DNA of 54,049 bases from Streptomyces sp. SA15 (GCF_002291145.1 NZ_NTGE01000207.1:1-54049); one strand, 5' to 3'; shown: positions 40,105 through 47,804, counted from the stretch's first letter. Program-made: numbers and translations. The notes: generated by a model from the letters alone, not told the origin.

Positions 40105-40957
40105 GACGTCATCTCATTTGGCTGGGTAAGCTGCCGGTCGTGGCAGGGATCGTTGCGCGGCTGGTGCCGGACGAGTTGTGGGAACTGTTCCAGCGGGTGG
40201 TGCCGGAGGCGCCGTCGCGGCCTCAGGGCGGTGGCCGGCGTCGGCACGGCGACCGCGAAGTGCTGGCCGCGATCGTCTTCGTGGCGACATCGGGCTGCAC
40301 GTGGCAGCAGTTGCCGACCGCCTCGTTCGGGCCGTCCGGTGCGACGGCCCACCGGCGATTCACTGAATGGACGAAGGCCCGTGTGTGGGCCAAACTCCAC
40401 CGCCTGGTCCTCGACGAACTGGGATCCCGCGGCGAGCTGGACTGGTCCCGGTGCGCGATCGACTCGGTCAACATGCGCGCCTTGAAAAGGGGGAGCTGAC
40501 AGGCCCGAATCCTGTAGACCGGGGCAAGTACGGGTCGAAAATCCACTTGATCACGGAGCGGACCGGCCTGCCCCTGTCCGTCGGCATCTCGGCCGCGAAC
40601 ACGCACGACAGCCAGGCACTGATCCCGCTGGTGAAGGGCATACCGCCGATCCGCTCCCGCCGGGGACGCCGGCGGCGCAGACCTCACAAACTCCACGCCG
40701 ACAAGGGCTACGACTACAACCACCTGCGGCGTTGGTTAGCCGGCCGAGGCATCCGGCACCGCATCGCCCGCAAAGGCATCGAGACCTCGCAACGACTCGG
40801 CCGTCACCGCTGGACCATCGAACGCACCATGGCCTGGCTCGCCGGATGCCGACGCCTGCACCGCCGCTACGAACGCAAGGCCGACCACTTCCTCGCCTTC
40901 ACCAGCATCGCCTGCACTCTGATCTGCTACCGCAGACTCACCAAATGAGATGACGTC
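40105..40957 (+). mobile_element. IS5-family insertion sequence (IS427-like), 853 bp
   Basis: Perfect 17-bp terminal inverted repeats, GACGTCATCTCATTTGG at 40105-40121 and its complement at 40941-40957. The flanking TTA (40102-40104 and 40958-40960) is a 3-bp target duplication. One transposase is encoded in two overlapping frames. Ends and both frames look intact, so it may be active or recently inserted. Confidence 0.93.
40140..40948 (+). CDS. IS5-family transposase, made by -1 frameshift (orfA 40140-40499, orfB to 40948)
   Basis: orfA starts at GTG 40140 (VAGIVARLVPDELWELFQRV) and stops at 40499; orfB continues in the -1 frame to 40948. The slip site is AAAAGGGGG at 40485-40493, a typical IS5/IS427 programmed -1 frameshift. 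The fused protein of about 269 residues has the DUF4096-type N-terminus and a DDE catalytic set: Asp in CAIDSVN (orfA), Asp in HADKGYD and Glu in RWTIERTMAW (orfB). The three residues only come together in the fusion, which supports frameshifting rather than decay. Confidence 0.9.
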
Positions 40958-41092
40958 TTAGGCCGTTGCTGCGCCGTCCTTCCGAAGCGCGCGACTACGA
41001 CCGACGGTGACAGACTGGCCGCAGCCGTAACCCTAGCCTCGCCCACAGCGACATATGGTGCGCCGAAGGGCTGGCCTGTGAGGAGCGCTACC

Positions 41093-41878
41093 GTGATCGA
41101 AGGCATCGTTGGTTCCTTGGTTGTTGCAATGATCATCGGTGCTGGCGTGTGCCTTCGACGCTGGCTGAAACGTGGTGATCCACTAGCTGTCACGGGAGAG
41201 GTACTCGTGCCCAAGGCCTGGGAGATGGCCTTGCCGTCAGACGATGCGTTGCCCCAGCACGTACCTCAGGACAAGCGCACTTACGTGCCCATGTACAGGC
41301 TGCTGCGCCACCGGGGCGCAGCCGACTTCAAAGCGACGACAGCCAGACTGTTGGTGGAGAACCGGACAGAGCAGCAACTCACGATCACCAACATCAAAGT
41401 CCACAAGGAACAGGTAGGCGAGCCCTTCAGCGCTGTATGGGTCAGGTACCCGCCTGCCGGCGCGGCGGGAGCTGTCGTCTTGGACTTCCTTCTTGACGAG
41501 CCCATCCCCGAAGCTTGGGAAGCCGCCTACGAGGACTCGATCGGGGACCTGACGCGGTCCGGTAATCGCCCATACTTCGATGACAACGTCATCACGCTCT
41601 CCCCCGGAGAGTCACAGTCTCTGCTTATCACTGGCCGAGCGGAGAGCGTCAGGTGCTCATGGTGGTTGAAGATCGAGGTTGTCCAGGCGGGAAAGCGGCG
41701 TCTGGTCGATGTCGTGCCGGAAGGTGGCGCGTTGCTCACCTCTGGTGCTCCCGCTGGAGGGTTTGGACGCCAGTTGGAATGGAGCTGGTACGACGAGATG
41801 CGAGCTTCGTCCCACCACCACGGCTATGACGCCTGCGCTGTGGCACAACCGAACTCGTCTGAGTGTCTAACTGCGTGA
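41093..41878 (+). CDS. Membrane-anchored protein of unknown function
   Basis: 261 residues from GTG 41093, which has GAGGAG at normal spacing; the GTG at 41078 overlaps that site. One N-terminal membrane helix (GIVGSLVVAMIIGAGVCL) is followed by a soluble beta-rich region: TARLLVENRTEQQLTITNIK, AVWVRYPPAGAAGAVVLDFL, TLSPGESQSLLITGRAES. The pattern resembles the domains of the 16962 and 38762 products. It lies just inside the right end of element 2, a usual cargo position. Confidence 0.6.
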   Translation: MIEGIVGSLVVAMIIGAGVCLRRWLKRGDPLAVTGEVLVPKAWEMALPSDDALPQHVPQDKRTYVPMYRLLRHRGAADFKATTARLLVENRTEQQLTITNIKVHKEQVGEPFSAVWVRYPPAGAAGAVVLDFLLDEPIPEAWEAAYEDSIGDLTRSGNRPYFDDNVITLSPGESQSLLITGRAESVRCSWWLKIEVVQAGKRRLVDVVPEGGALLTSGAPAGGFGRQLEWSWYDEMRASSHHHGYDACAVAQPNSSECLTA

Positions 41879-42050
41879 CAACGCCGACGTACATTGGCGG
41901 ACGGCCACGTACACCTGCGGACTATCAACGCAGGTGAGAGCCGCACGAGTGCAAGGCAGCACGCCCGCCCGGGTTGCTTCGGGACGAAGAGGTCGTGCCC
42001 CATAGGGATGGCTACGGCGTGGATCCACACGCGCCAACCAGCGGCGGCAC

Positions 42051-42066
42051 GGCCAACCTCCGGCCA
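42051..42066. repeat. Element 2 end repeat, right copy
   Basis: GGCCAACCTCCGGCCA, one base different from 27480-27495. A related GCGCCAACCAGCGG lies 20 bp before it. It is 74 bp from att site 3. Confidence 0.5.
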
Positions 42067-42139
42067 CCCAGGCGTAGGTGGTGCTCAGTGAGAGGAAGTA
42101 TGCGCAGGTCAAGCCGCATCTGACCGCGCGGATCCGGCC

Positions 42140-42198
42140 GGTCTTGAAAACCGTCGTGGCAGCGATGTCACCGTGAGTTCGAATCTCACCGCCTCCGC
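42140..42198 (+). other. att site 3: right junction of element 2
   Basis: 59 bp identical to the tRNA-Ser 3' region (10626-10684). The 5' tRNA half is missing. Downstream begins chromosomal sequence; the hairpin after it resembles the one after the intact tRNA. Confidence 0.93.
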
Positions 42199-42204
42199 GC
42201 ATGA

Positions 42205-42241
42205 AACAACCCCTGACCAGGCAAGACGGTCAGGGGTTGTT
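42205..42241 (+). terminator. Hairpin after att site 3 (probable original tRNA-Ser terminator)
   Basis: AACAACCCCTGACC (42205-42218) pairs perfectly with GGTCAGGGGTTGTT (42228-42241), 9-nt loop. It is probably the ancestral terminator of tRNA-Ser, displaced 31.5 kb by the two elements. Confidence 0.75.
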
Positions 42242-42262
42242 GCATTGAGGATCACGTGCCGA

Positions 42263-42799
42263 CTAGGTCTGTTGGGGGGCCGACGCCACCCGCAACAACC
42301 GCAACTGCCCAATCTCCGCAACATTCTTCATCAGCTCGGCGTTCACCCAGGCCACCATGTCGGCGACCGTGTACTCCGGATCGTCCGGCCAGGGGAACGG
42401 GGCCGTGGTGTCCAGGTCGGCGTCGGTGAGGCGGACCAGGGCTGCCAGCCAGTCCGTGCGTAAGCCGCGTAGCCACTCCACGGTGGGCTGGCCGGCGCCG
42501 GGCCAGGTGATGTCGGTGCGCTCGCGGGGTGGGCGGCCGGCCATGTGGTCGAGGGTGACGCTCCACCACCAGCCGATGTGCCAGCTCAGCCAGGCGATGG
42601 TCGGGACGGGGACGGGATCGGGCTCGGTGTCCGACCAGTCCGGTGTCCATGTGCCGTCGGCGGCCCGGCGTACCGTCCAGCAGTGGGGTGCCGGTTCCCA
42701 CAGGAAGTCGTCGGGTTCGAGCCGGGCGAGGTGGTATTCGAACAGCGACCAGGTCAGGTCGAATTGCCGGCGCAGAAGATCGGATCGGGAAACGGTCAC
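42263..42799 (-). CDS. DinB-family protein
   Basis: 178 residues from GTG 42799. DinB/YfiT four-helix bundle features: LLRRQFDLTWSLFEYHLARL at the start, SWHIGWWWSVTLDHM in the middle (metal-binding His) and ELMKNVAEIGQLRLLR (His replaced) at the end. Family members are metal-dependent thiol transferases (e.g. bacillithiol or mycothiol) or of unknown function. The ribosome site is weak. It is the first chromosomal gene to the right of the elements. Confidence 0.75.
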   Translation of the reverse strand: MTVSRSDLLRRQFDLTWSLFEYHLARLEPDDFLWEPAPHCWTVRRAADGTWTPDWSDTEPDPVPVPTIAWLSWHIGWWWSVTLDHMAGRPPRERTDITWPGAGQPTVEWLRGLRTDWLAALVRLTDADLDTTAPFPWPDDPEYTVADMVAWVNAELMKNVAEIGQLRLLRVASAPQQT

Positions 42800-42872
42800 C
42801 GTGCGACCCTGGCACACCCGTCCGCGTCCCGGAAACGGGATTTCCGGGGCTGTGGTGGAAGGGGTCTCGGGG

Positions 42873-43304
42873 CTACAGCTCGTAGTCTCGGGCCAGTTCC
42901 TCCCAGGGAACATCACGAAGCGCGGGTTCCGTGTCGCAGCCCGAGGGCACCTGGGCCGTGGGCTGGAACCAGACGATGGTCAGGGCCGAGCGGTACAGCA
43001 CCGGATCGTGGGCGGGGTCGAGTGCCGTGGAGCGGAAGACGCCGAAGCACGCCACGGCCGGCAGCACCTCGACCGGGCCGAACCCGCCAGCGTACTGGTC
43101 GGGATACTCGCGCGGGGGCGGGACGAGGTGCACCGGGGCGATGGGGAAGGCCTGTTCGGCACTCCGCAGCAGGCTCTTGATCCGCACTTCGTTGACGGGC
43201 TTGCACGGATAGCCCTCCAGCGTCCCGCCGTACGTGGACGACAGCCGAAGGTCCCTGAGGTCGAGCGAGCGGCCGGACGCGAGGACCACGCGGGTCAGGG
43301 ACAT
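42873..43304 (-). CDS. Conserved hypothetical protein
   Basis: 143 residues starting MSLTRVVLASGRSLDLRDLR at the ATG at 43304, with CCAGAG upstream. No domain recognised. A short beta-rich globular pattern with LEGYPCKPVNEVRIKSLLR and HLVPPPREYP is seen. It runs in the same direction as the Prim-Pol gene behind it. Confidence 0.65.
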   Translation of the reverse strand: MSLTRVVLASGRSLDLRDLRLSSTYGGTLEGYPCKPVNEVRIKSLLRSAEQAFPIAPVHLVPPPREYPDQYAGGFGPVEVLPAVACFGVFRSTALDPAHDPVLYRSALTIVWFQPTAQVPSGCDTEPALRDVPWEELARDYEL

Positions 43305-43398
43305 GGTCGGCACTCTGGAGCGGTGGTGCATGGTCTTCCTCTGGGTCTTGCCGGCGGTGTCCCGGTGGCGCTTCGTACGGCCGATGCCGGCCAGGTCT

Positions 43399-44265
43399 TC
43401 AGGGCCGATGCCCTGTCATCCGCGCCGCCGACGCGATCGTCGCGCGGGCCTCGCGTTCGCTGAGCCCCGTGTTCAGGGCCGCGTCGACCAGGGCGTCGAC
43501 GAGGGCGGGGCCGATGCCGTCCTCGTAGGCGCGGCAGGCCGCCCAGAACAGGCGGGTGTTGCGCTGGCCTTCGTGCGCGGCGAGGACGAACTGGACGAGG
43601 CCCTGGCCGTGTCCGCCCGTGGAAGGGGGCGTGGGGTGGTGGGAGCGGGGCGGGGGCAGCAGGAGGCGGAGCAGTGCGGGTGGGCAGGCCGCGGGCGCCA
43701 GGTGGGCGGTGCCGGGAGCCGTGGTGTAGAGGCCGTGCTCCGTACGGGAGCCGGGGCCGACGAGGTAGCCGCCGGCGCCTCGGATGTCGATGCCGGGGGC
43801 GAGGCGGCCGGCCGAGTTGGGGACGACGACGTCGGGCGGGCCGCTCAGCCAGAGGTGGCGGCCGCCGCTCGGGGTGAGCACGACGACCGTGTCGGGGATC
43901 GTGAACAGGTGGCGCAGGGCGAGTTCGCGCAGGGCGGCCGAGGAGTCCGTGCCGGACTTCGTGTCGAGGTCGATGCCGATGAGGTGGTGGGGCGGGAGGC
44001 CGCACGCGATGCCGTAGCCGGTCGCCCAGGGCGCGGCGGCGAACAGTTCGCGGATGCGCGCCGGGTCGGTGGCCGCGTCGTAGATCCCGTGGCCGAAGCG
44101 CCCGCACTCGCCGTGGCAGGGCGGGGCGGAGGGGTCGTCGCGGTGCGGGGAGCGCAGGGCCGGGAGCTTCGTCCGGGACAGGGGAATGACGGCCAGTCCG
44201 CGTTCGGCGGCTGACAGGGCGTGTGCGAGGGCCAGCGTCGTGGCCTGCCGGTCGGTGGTGGCCAT
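43399..44265 (-). CDS. Bifunctional primase/polymerase-domain protein (chromosomal)
   Basis: 288 residues with the Prim-Pol N-terminal domain: IGIDLDTKSGTD (DxD), TPSGGRHLWL (SxH-like Arg-His) and GAGGYLVGPGS. CHGECGRFGHGIYDA is the Cys/His cluster. The C-terminus is the helical part (EGQRNTRLFWAACRAYEDG). Unlike the 30867 gene it has no neighbouring helicase and is outside the att copies, so it is either a chromosomal gene or a relic of an older element. The ATG at 44265 has GGAGGT directly against it; no better start is visible. Confidence 0.85.
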   Translation of the reverse strand: MATTDRQATTLALAHALSAAERGLAVIPLSRTKLPALRSPHRDDPSAPPCHGECGRFGHGIYDAATDPARIRELFAAAPWATGYGIACGLPPHHLIGIDLDTKSGTDSSAALRELALRHLFTIPDTVVVLTPSGGRHLWLSGPPDVVVPNSAGRLAPGIDIRGAGGYLVGPGSRTEHGLYTTAPGTAHLAPAACPPALLRLLLPPPRSHHPTPPSTGGHGQGLVQFVLAAHEGQRNTRLFWAACRAYEDGIGPALVDALVDAALNTGLSEREARATIASAARMTGHRP

Positions 44266-44624
44266 ACCTCCATGTTCGTACGTATGTTCGAAAAAGGGAA
44301 GGGGGGCGGGTGCGACTCGCCGGGCTGGGTGGATTGGCTGGAAATATGCCGGAACGCTTCCTCTCTTGTGCCGCTTGGGATGGAGGTGTCCGTACACGCT
44401 CTGAGCTGGGACTGGAGTAACGAAAGGGGTTTATCGACTTGTCATCACACTTCAGTGCGAATCACGGCTTCCGGGGTGGTTCGCCGGGGATTCGGTGGGC
44501 AACTCTGGATTCGCGACGTCGTGCACCAATCGCCGGGGTGGTCGGCCAACTTCCCTGGTAGCAGCCGTACTTCACGTGTATCCGGCAGTACAGCCGGTGC
44601 GTACTTCGTTCCTGGAGGAACAAC
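44266..44624. other. Divergent promoter region, no gene seen
   Basis: About 360 bp between the Prim-Pol gene and the secreted-protein gene. It should carry both promoters. The GGAGG ribosome site of the latter lies at its end. ORFs through it have no coding features. Confidence 0.4.
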
Positions 44625-44951
44625 ATGGCAAGCATCCGTACCGCCCGTGTCATCGCCGCCGTATCCGCCCTTCCGCTGGCAGCCGCGCTGTTCACCGGTG
44701 TCGCGACGGCGGACAGCGGCGCGATCGCGGACAACGGATCGAGCGCGACGGCGACGGACGCCACCGCGGCTGTCGTCGGCAGCGGCGTCGGCGGTGACAA
44801 CTACGGCAACTCGTCCACCACGCAGCAGCAGGCGACCGGCTCGGGTGCCTCGAACCAGAGCAACACCGCCCAGGTCAACGGCTCCGCGTTCACGTCCGTC
44901 CAGCAGGGGAACGACAACACGGCCGTCAACTTCACCCCGCTGTGGTGGTGA
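44625..44951 (+). CDS. Small secreted protein with curlin-like repeat
   Basis: 108 residues. Signal peptide about 1-29 (IRTARVIAAVSALPLAAALF, then ATADS). The mature part is rich in Ser, Thr, Asn, Gln, Ala and Gly. One segment, SAFTSVQQGNDNTA, fits the curlin repeat S-x5-Q-x-G-x2-N-x-A exactly, and SNQSNTAQVNG just before it is a weaker match. It ends NFTPLWW. A self-assembling surface or spore-coat-like amyloid is possible. CTGGAGG precedes the ATG; an intrinsic terminator follows. Confidence 0.7.
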   Translation: MASIRTARVIAAVSALPLAAALFTGVATADSGAIADNGSSATATDATAAVVGSGVGGDNYGNSSTTQQQATGSGASNQSNTAQVNGSAFTSVQQGNDNTAVNFTPLWW

Positions 44952-45021
44952 TCTGAGGGGGCCGGTGCTCCGGCATCGGTCTTCCGGGTTTCTGTGCATG
45001 GGGTGCTTTGGGGTGACAACG

Positions 45022-45064
45022 CGCCTGCGCGGCGGTGCTACGGCATCGCCGCGCAGGCGTTTTC
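45022..45064 (+). terminator. Intrinsic terminator
   Basis: CGCCTGCGCGGCG (45022-45034) pairs perfectly with CGCCGCGCAGGCG (45047-45059), 12-nt loop, followed by TTTTCT. It ends the secreted-protein transcript. Confidence 0.85.
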
Positions 45065-45098
45065 TCGTGCGGCTCGTCGACCTTGACACCTCGCCCTA

Positions 45099-45115
45099 TC
45101 TGACGGACAGTCAGA
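45099..45115. promoter_or_regulatory. TetR-type operator-like palindrome
   Basis: TCTGACGGACAGTCAGA has 6-bp inverted arms (TCTGAC/GTCAGA) around 5 bp, 94 bp before the chsH2-like gene. Such palindromes are typical of TetR regulators of CoA-ester catabolism (compare KstR-type control). No TetR gene is in the window. Confidence 0.6.
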
Positions 45116-45208
45116 AATCTTCGTGAGGACAAGTGGGAACCGGACCGGCGGCTGCGGTGTACCAGAAATGTCAAGACGATGCGGCACGGGATGACCAGGG
45201 GGACGACG

Positions 45209-46207
45209 GTGAGGGACGAGCTGGGGACGCGGTTGAAGGCCTTCGAGGGACGGCCCGCGACCGTCGCAGGTGTCGGCAAGGACCCCGTCAACGCACCCAT
45301 GATCCGGCACTGGTGCGAGGCGATGGGCGACACGAACGAGGCGTACACCGGCCCGGACGCCATCGCCCCGCCCACCATGCTCCAGGCGTGGACCATGGGC
45401 GGCCTCTCGGGCCACCGCGGCCCTACCGACCAGACCGACCGGACTGGCTACACCGACCGGACTGGCTACACCGACCAGACCGACCGGACTGGCTACACCG
45501 ACCGGACTGGCCGCTCCGGCCGGACGGAGGCGTACGACGATCTCCTCACCCTCCTCGACGAGGCGGGCTGCACCTCGGTCGTCGCCACCGACTGCGAGCA
45601 GGAGTATCTGAGACCGCTCCGGCCCGGCGACGAGATCACCTTCGACACGGTGATCGAGGCGGTGTCGGAGCGGAAGACCACCAAACTGGGCACGGGGTAC
45701 TTCGTCACGACCCGCACCGACGTCCGGGTGGGCGCGGACCTCGCCGGCACCCACCGCTTCCGCATCCTCAAGTACGCCCCCGCCCGCCGACGCGAGAAAC
45801 CCCCGCGCCCCAGCCCGGTCGTCAACCGGGACAACGCCGGTTTCTGGGAGGGCGTCCAGGAACACAGGCTGCTGATCCAGCGGTGCACCGGCTGCGGGAC
45901 CCTGCGCTTCCCCTGGCTGCCCGGCTGCAACACCTGCGGCGGCCCTGAGTGGGACACGGTGGAGGCGAGCGGCGAGGGCACGGTTTATTCGTACGTCGTC
46001 ATGCACCACCCGCCCTTCCCCGCCTTCGACCCTCCGTACGCGGTCGCCCTGATCGAGCTGGCCGAGGGCGTGCGGATGATCAGCAACGTGACCGGGGTGC
46101 CGCACGACAAGGTGCGGATCGGCCTGCCGGTCACCATCGAGTTCCAGGCGTACGACAAGGAGTTGGTGCTGCCGGTCTTCCGCGCCGGAAGGGAGGCGGC
46201 CGTATGA
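45209..46207 (+). CDS. chsH2: ChsH2-like protein: MaoC-type hydratase domain fused to DUF35 OB-fold domain
   Basis: 332 residues from GTG 45209 (GGGGGA 6 bp upstream); ATG 45191 is an alternative. Residues 1-~190 are a MaoC/hot-dog domain (DPVNAPMIRHWCEAMGDTNE, PTMLQAWTMGGLSG). The C-terminal half is DUF35: a zinc ribbon CTGCGTLRFPWLPGCNTCG and an OB-fold (TVYSYVVMHHPPFPAFDPPY). In Mycobacterium tuberculosis ChsH2 binds ChsH1 to hydrate a side-chain enoyl-CoA in steroid breakdown, and its DUF35 docks Ltp2. A duplicated 45-bp unit (residues 73-101) makes an unusual Thr/Asp/Gly/Tyr insert. Confidence 0.85.
   Translation: MRDELGTRLKAFEGRPATVAGVGKDPVNAPMIRHWCEAMGDTNEAYTGPDAIAPPTMLQAWTMGGLSGHRGPTDQTDRTGYTDRTGYTDQTDRTGYTDRTGRSGRTEAYDDLLTLLDEAGCTSVVATDCEQEYLRPLRPGDEITFDTVIEAVSERKTTKLGTGYFVTTRTDVRVGADLAGTHRFRILKYAPARRREKPPRPSPVVNRDNAGFWEGVQEHRLLIQRCTGCGTLRFPWLPGCNTCGGPEWDTVEASGEGTVYSYVVMHHPPFPAFDPPYAVALIELAEGVRMISNVTGVPHDKVRIGLPVTIEFQAYDKELVLPVFRAGREAAV
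45425..45514 (+). repeat. In-frame duplicated 45-bp unit inside chsH2
   Basis: A 45-bp unit (27 + 18 bp, built from ACCGACCGGACTGGCTAC) occurs twice in tandem, the second copy ending slightly changed. It encodes TDQTDRTGYTDRTGY twice in a linker region of the MaoC domain. Because both sub-units are multiples of three, the frame is kept. Confidence 0.85.
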
Positions 46208-46641
46208 AGGCGGACGGAGACCGGCTGAGGGCCGACGCAGACGGGCTGAGGGCTGGTGACGTGCTGCCCCCGCTGGAGATCCCGGTCACCCGCACGCTGA
46301 TCGTCGCCGGGGCGATCGCCTCACGTGACTACCAGGACGTGCACCACGACGCGGAACTGGCCCGGGAGAAGGGCTCCCCCGACATCTTCATGAACATCCT
46401 GACAACGAACGGCCTGGTCGGCCGGTATGTCACAGACCACTTCGGTCCCCGGGCCGTACTCCGCAAGGTGGCCATCAGACTGGGCGCGCCCAACTACCCC
46501 GGAGACACGATGGTGTTGACGGGCACGATCGAGGAGGTCGACGGCGACACCGTCATCGTCCGGGTGATCGGAGCCAACGCGACCGGCAGACACGTGACCG
46601 GCACGGTGACGGTCACCCTCCCGACGGGGGGCGCGGGATGA
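46204..46641 (+). CDS. chsH1: ChsH1-like MaoC-family hydratase
   Basis: 145 residues; ATG overlaps the previous stop (ATGA). MaoC hot-dog hydratase: SRDYQDVHHDAELAREKGS is the active-site segment (Asp-x-x-His; normally Asp-x-Asn-Pro-x-His), followed by FMNILTTNGLVGRYVTDHFG. In mycobacteria ChsH1 is the catalytic half of the ChsH1-ChsH2 enoyl-CoA hydratase of the igr operon. Here chsH2, chsH1 and ltp2 overlap in one operon. Confidence 0.87.
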   Translation: MKADGDRLRADADGLRAGDVLPPLEIPVTRTLIVAGAIASRDYQDVHHDAELAREKGSPDIFMNILTTNGLVGRYVTDHFGPRAVLRKVAIRLGAPNYPGDTMVLTGTIEEVDGDTVIVRVIGANATGRHVTGTVTVTLPTGGAG

Positions 46642-47804
46642 GCGTACGCACGCGGGACACCCTCGGCGGACGGGCGGCGATCGCCGGCATCGGGGCCACG
46701 GAGTTCTCCAAGGACTCCGGCCGCAGCGAGTTGCGGCTGGCCGTGGAGGCGGTGCGGGCGGCACTCGACGACGCGGGTCTGACGCCGGCGGACGTGGACG
46801 GGATGGTGACGTTCACGATGGACACCAGCCCGGAGATCACGGTGGCCCAGGCCTGCGGGATGGGAGAGCTGTCCTTCTTCTCCCGCGTCCACTACGGCGG
46901 CGGGGCGGCCTGCGCCACCGTCCAGCAGGCCGCGCTCGCCATAGCCACAGGGGTGGCCGAGGTGGTGGTCTGCTACCGCGCCTTCAACGAGCGGTCGGGG
47001 CGGAGATTCGGCTCGGGTGTGCAGCACCGGGAGCCGTCGGCCGAGGGGGTCGCGCTCGGCTGGTCCCTGCCGTTCGGGCTGCTCACCCCGGCCTCCTGGG
47101 TGGCGATGGCGGCGCAGCGGTATCTGCACACGTACGGCCTGACCCCGGAGGCGTTCGGACACGTGGCGGTGATGGACCGCGCGTACGCGGCGACCAACCC
47201 GGCGGCGTACTTCCACGGTCGGCCCGTCACCCTCGCCGAGCACGCGGCCTCGCGCTGGATCGTCGAGCCGCTGCGGCTGCTGGACTGCTGCCAGGAGACG
47301 GACGGCGGCCAGGCGATGGTCGTCACGTCCGTGGAGCGGGCCCGCGACCTGCCCCGCCCGCCCGCGGTCGTCAGGGCCGCCGCCCAAGGCGCGGGGCGGG
47401 CGCAGGAGCAGATGACCAGCTTCTACCGCGACGACCTGACCGGCCTGCCGGAAATGGGCGTCGTGGCCCGCCAGCTGTGGCGCACCTCCGGGTTCACGGC
47501 CGCCGACATCGACGTAGGGATCCTGTACGACCACTTCACGCCGTTCGTGCTGATGCAGCTGGAGGAGTTCGGGTTCTGCGGCAAGGGGGAGGCGGCGGAG
47601 TTCGTACGCCTCGCCGAGCTTCCCCTCAACACGCACGGCGGACAGCTCGGGGAGGCGTATCTGCACGGTATGAACGGCATCGCGGAGGGGGTACGGCAGC
47701 TCAGGGGCACGGCGGTGAACCAGATACCCGGGGCCGAGCGCGTCCTGGTGACGGCGGGGACGGGGGTGCCGACGTCAGGCCTGGTGCTGACGGCCGACGG
47801 ATGA
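46638..47804 (+). CDS. ltp2: Ltp2-like thiolase-fold aldolase (lipid-transfer protein)
   Basis: 388 residues; ATG overlaps the previous stop. Thiolase superfamily without the usual nucleophilic Cys: AIAGIGATEFSKDSGRSELR at the N-terminus, HYGGGAACATVQQAALAIAT, YDHFTPFVLMQLEEFGFCG and LPLNTHGGQLGEAYLHGMNG. In mycobacteria Ltp2 cleaves the side-chain hydroxyacyl-CoA by retro-aldol reaction and needs the DUF35 of ChsH2. The acyl-CoA dehydrogenases of a complete igr operon are not in the window. The stop lies inside the first copy of a 44-bp repeat. Confidence 0.9.
   Translation: MSVRTRDTLGGRAAIAGIGATEFSKDSGRSELRLAVEAVRAALDDAGLTPADVDGMVTFTMDTSPEITVAQACGMGELSFFSRVHYGGGAACATVQQAALAIATGVAEVVVCYRAFNERSGRRFGSGVQHREPSAEGVALGWSLPFGLLTPASWVAMAAQRYLHTYGLTPEAFGHVAVMDRAYAATNPAAYFHGRPVTLAEHAASRWIVEPLRLLDCCQETDGGQAMVVTSVERARDLPRPPAVVRAAAQGAGRAQEQMTSFYRDDLTGLPEMGVVARQLWRTSGFTAADIDVGILYDHFTPFVLMQLEEFGFCGKGEAAEFVRLAELPLNTHGGQLGEAYLHGMNGIAEGVRQLRGTAVNQIPGAERVLVTAGTGVPTSGLVLTADG

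Larger units (their letters stand above)
27306..42198 (-). mobile_element. Element 2: Prim-Pol-type AICE, inverted relative to element 1
   Basis: Bounded by att copies at 27306 and 42140, about 14.8 kb. On the minus strand the backbone reads DUF6284, DUF6303-like, DUF2637, zinc-binding and membrane proteins, TraB-like translocase, Prim-Pol, a small protein, DUF3631 ATPase, xis and int, ending beside att site 2. The other end carries a GntR/YdcF pair, two membrane-anchored orphan proteins and an IS5-family insertion. A GGCCAACCTNCGGCCA repeat lies near both ends (27480 and 42051). Confidence 0.9.
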
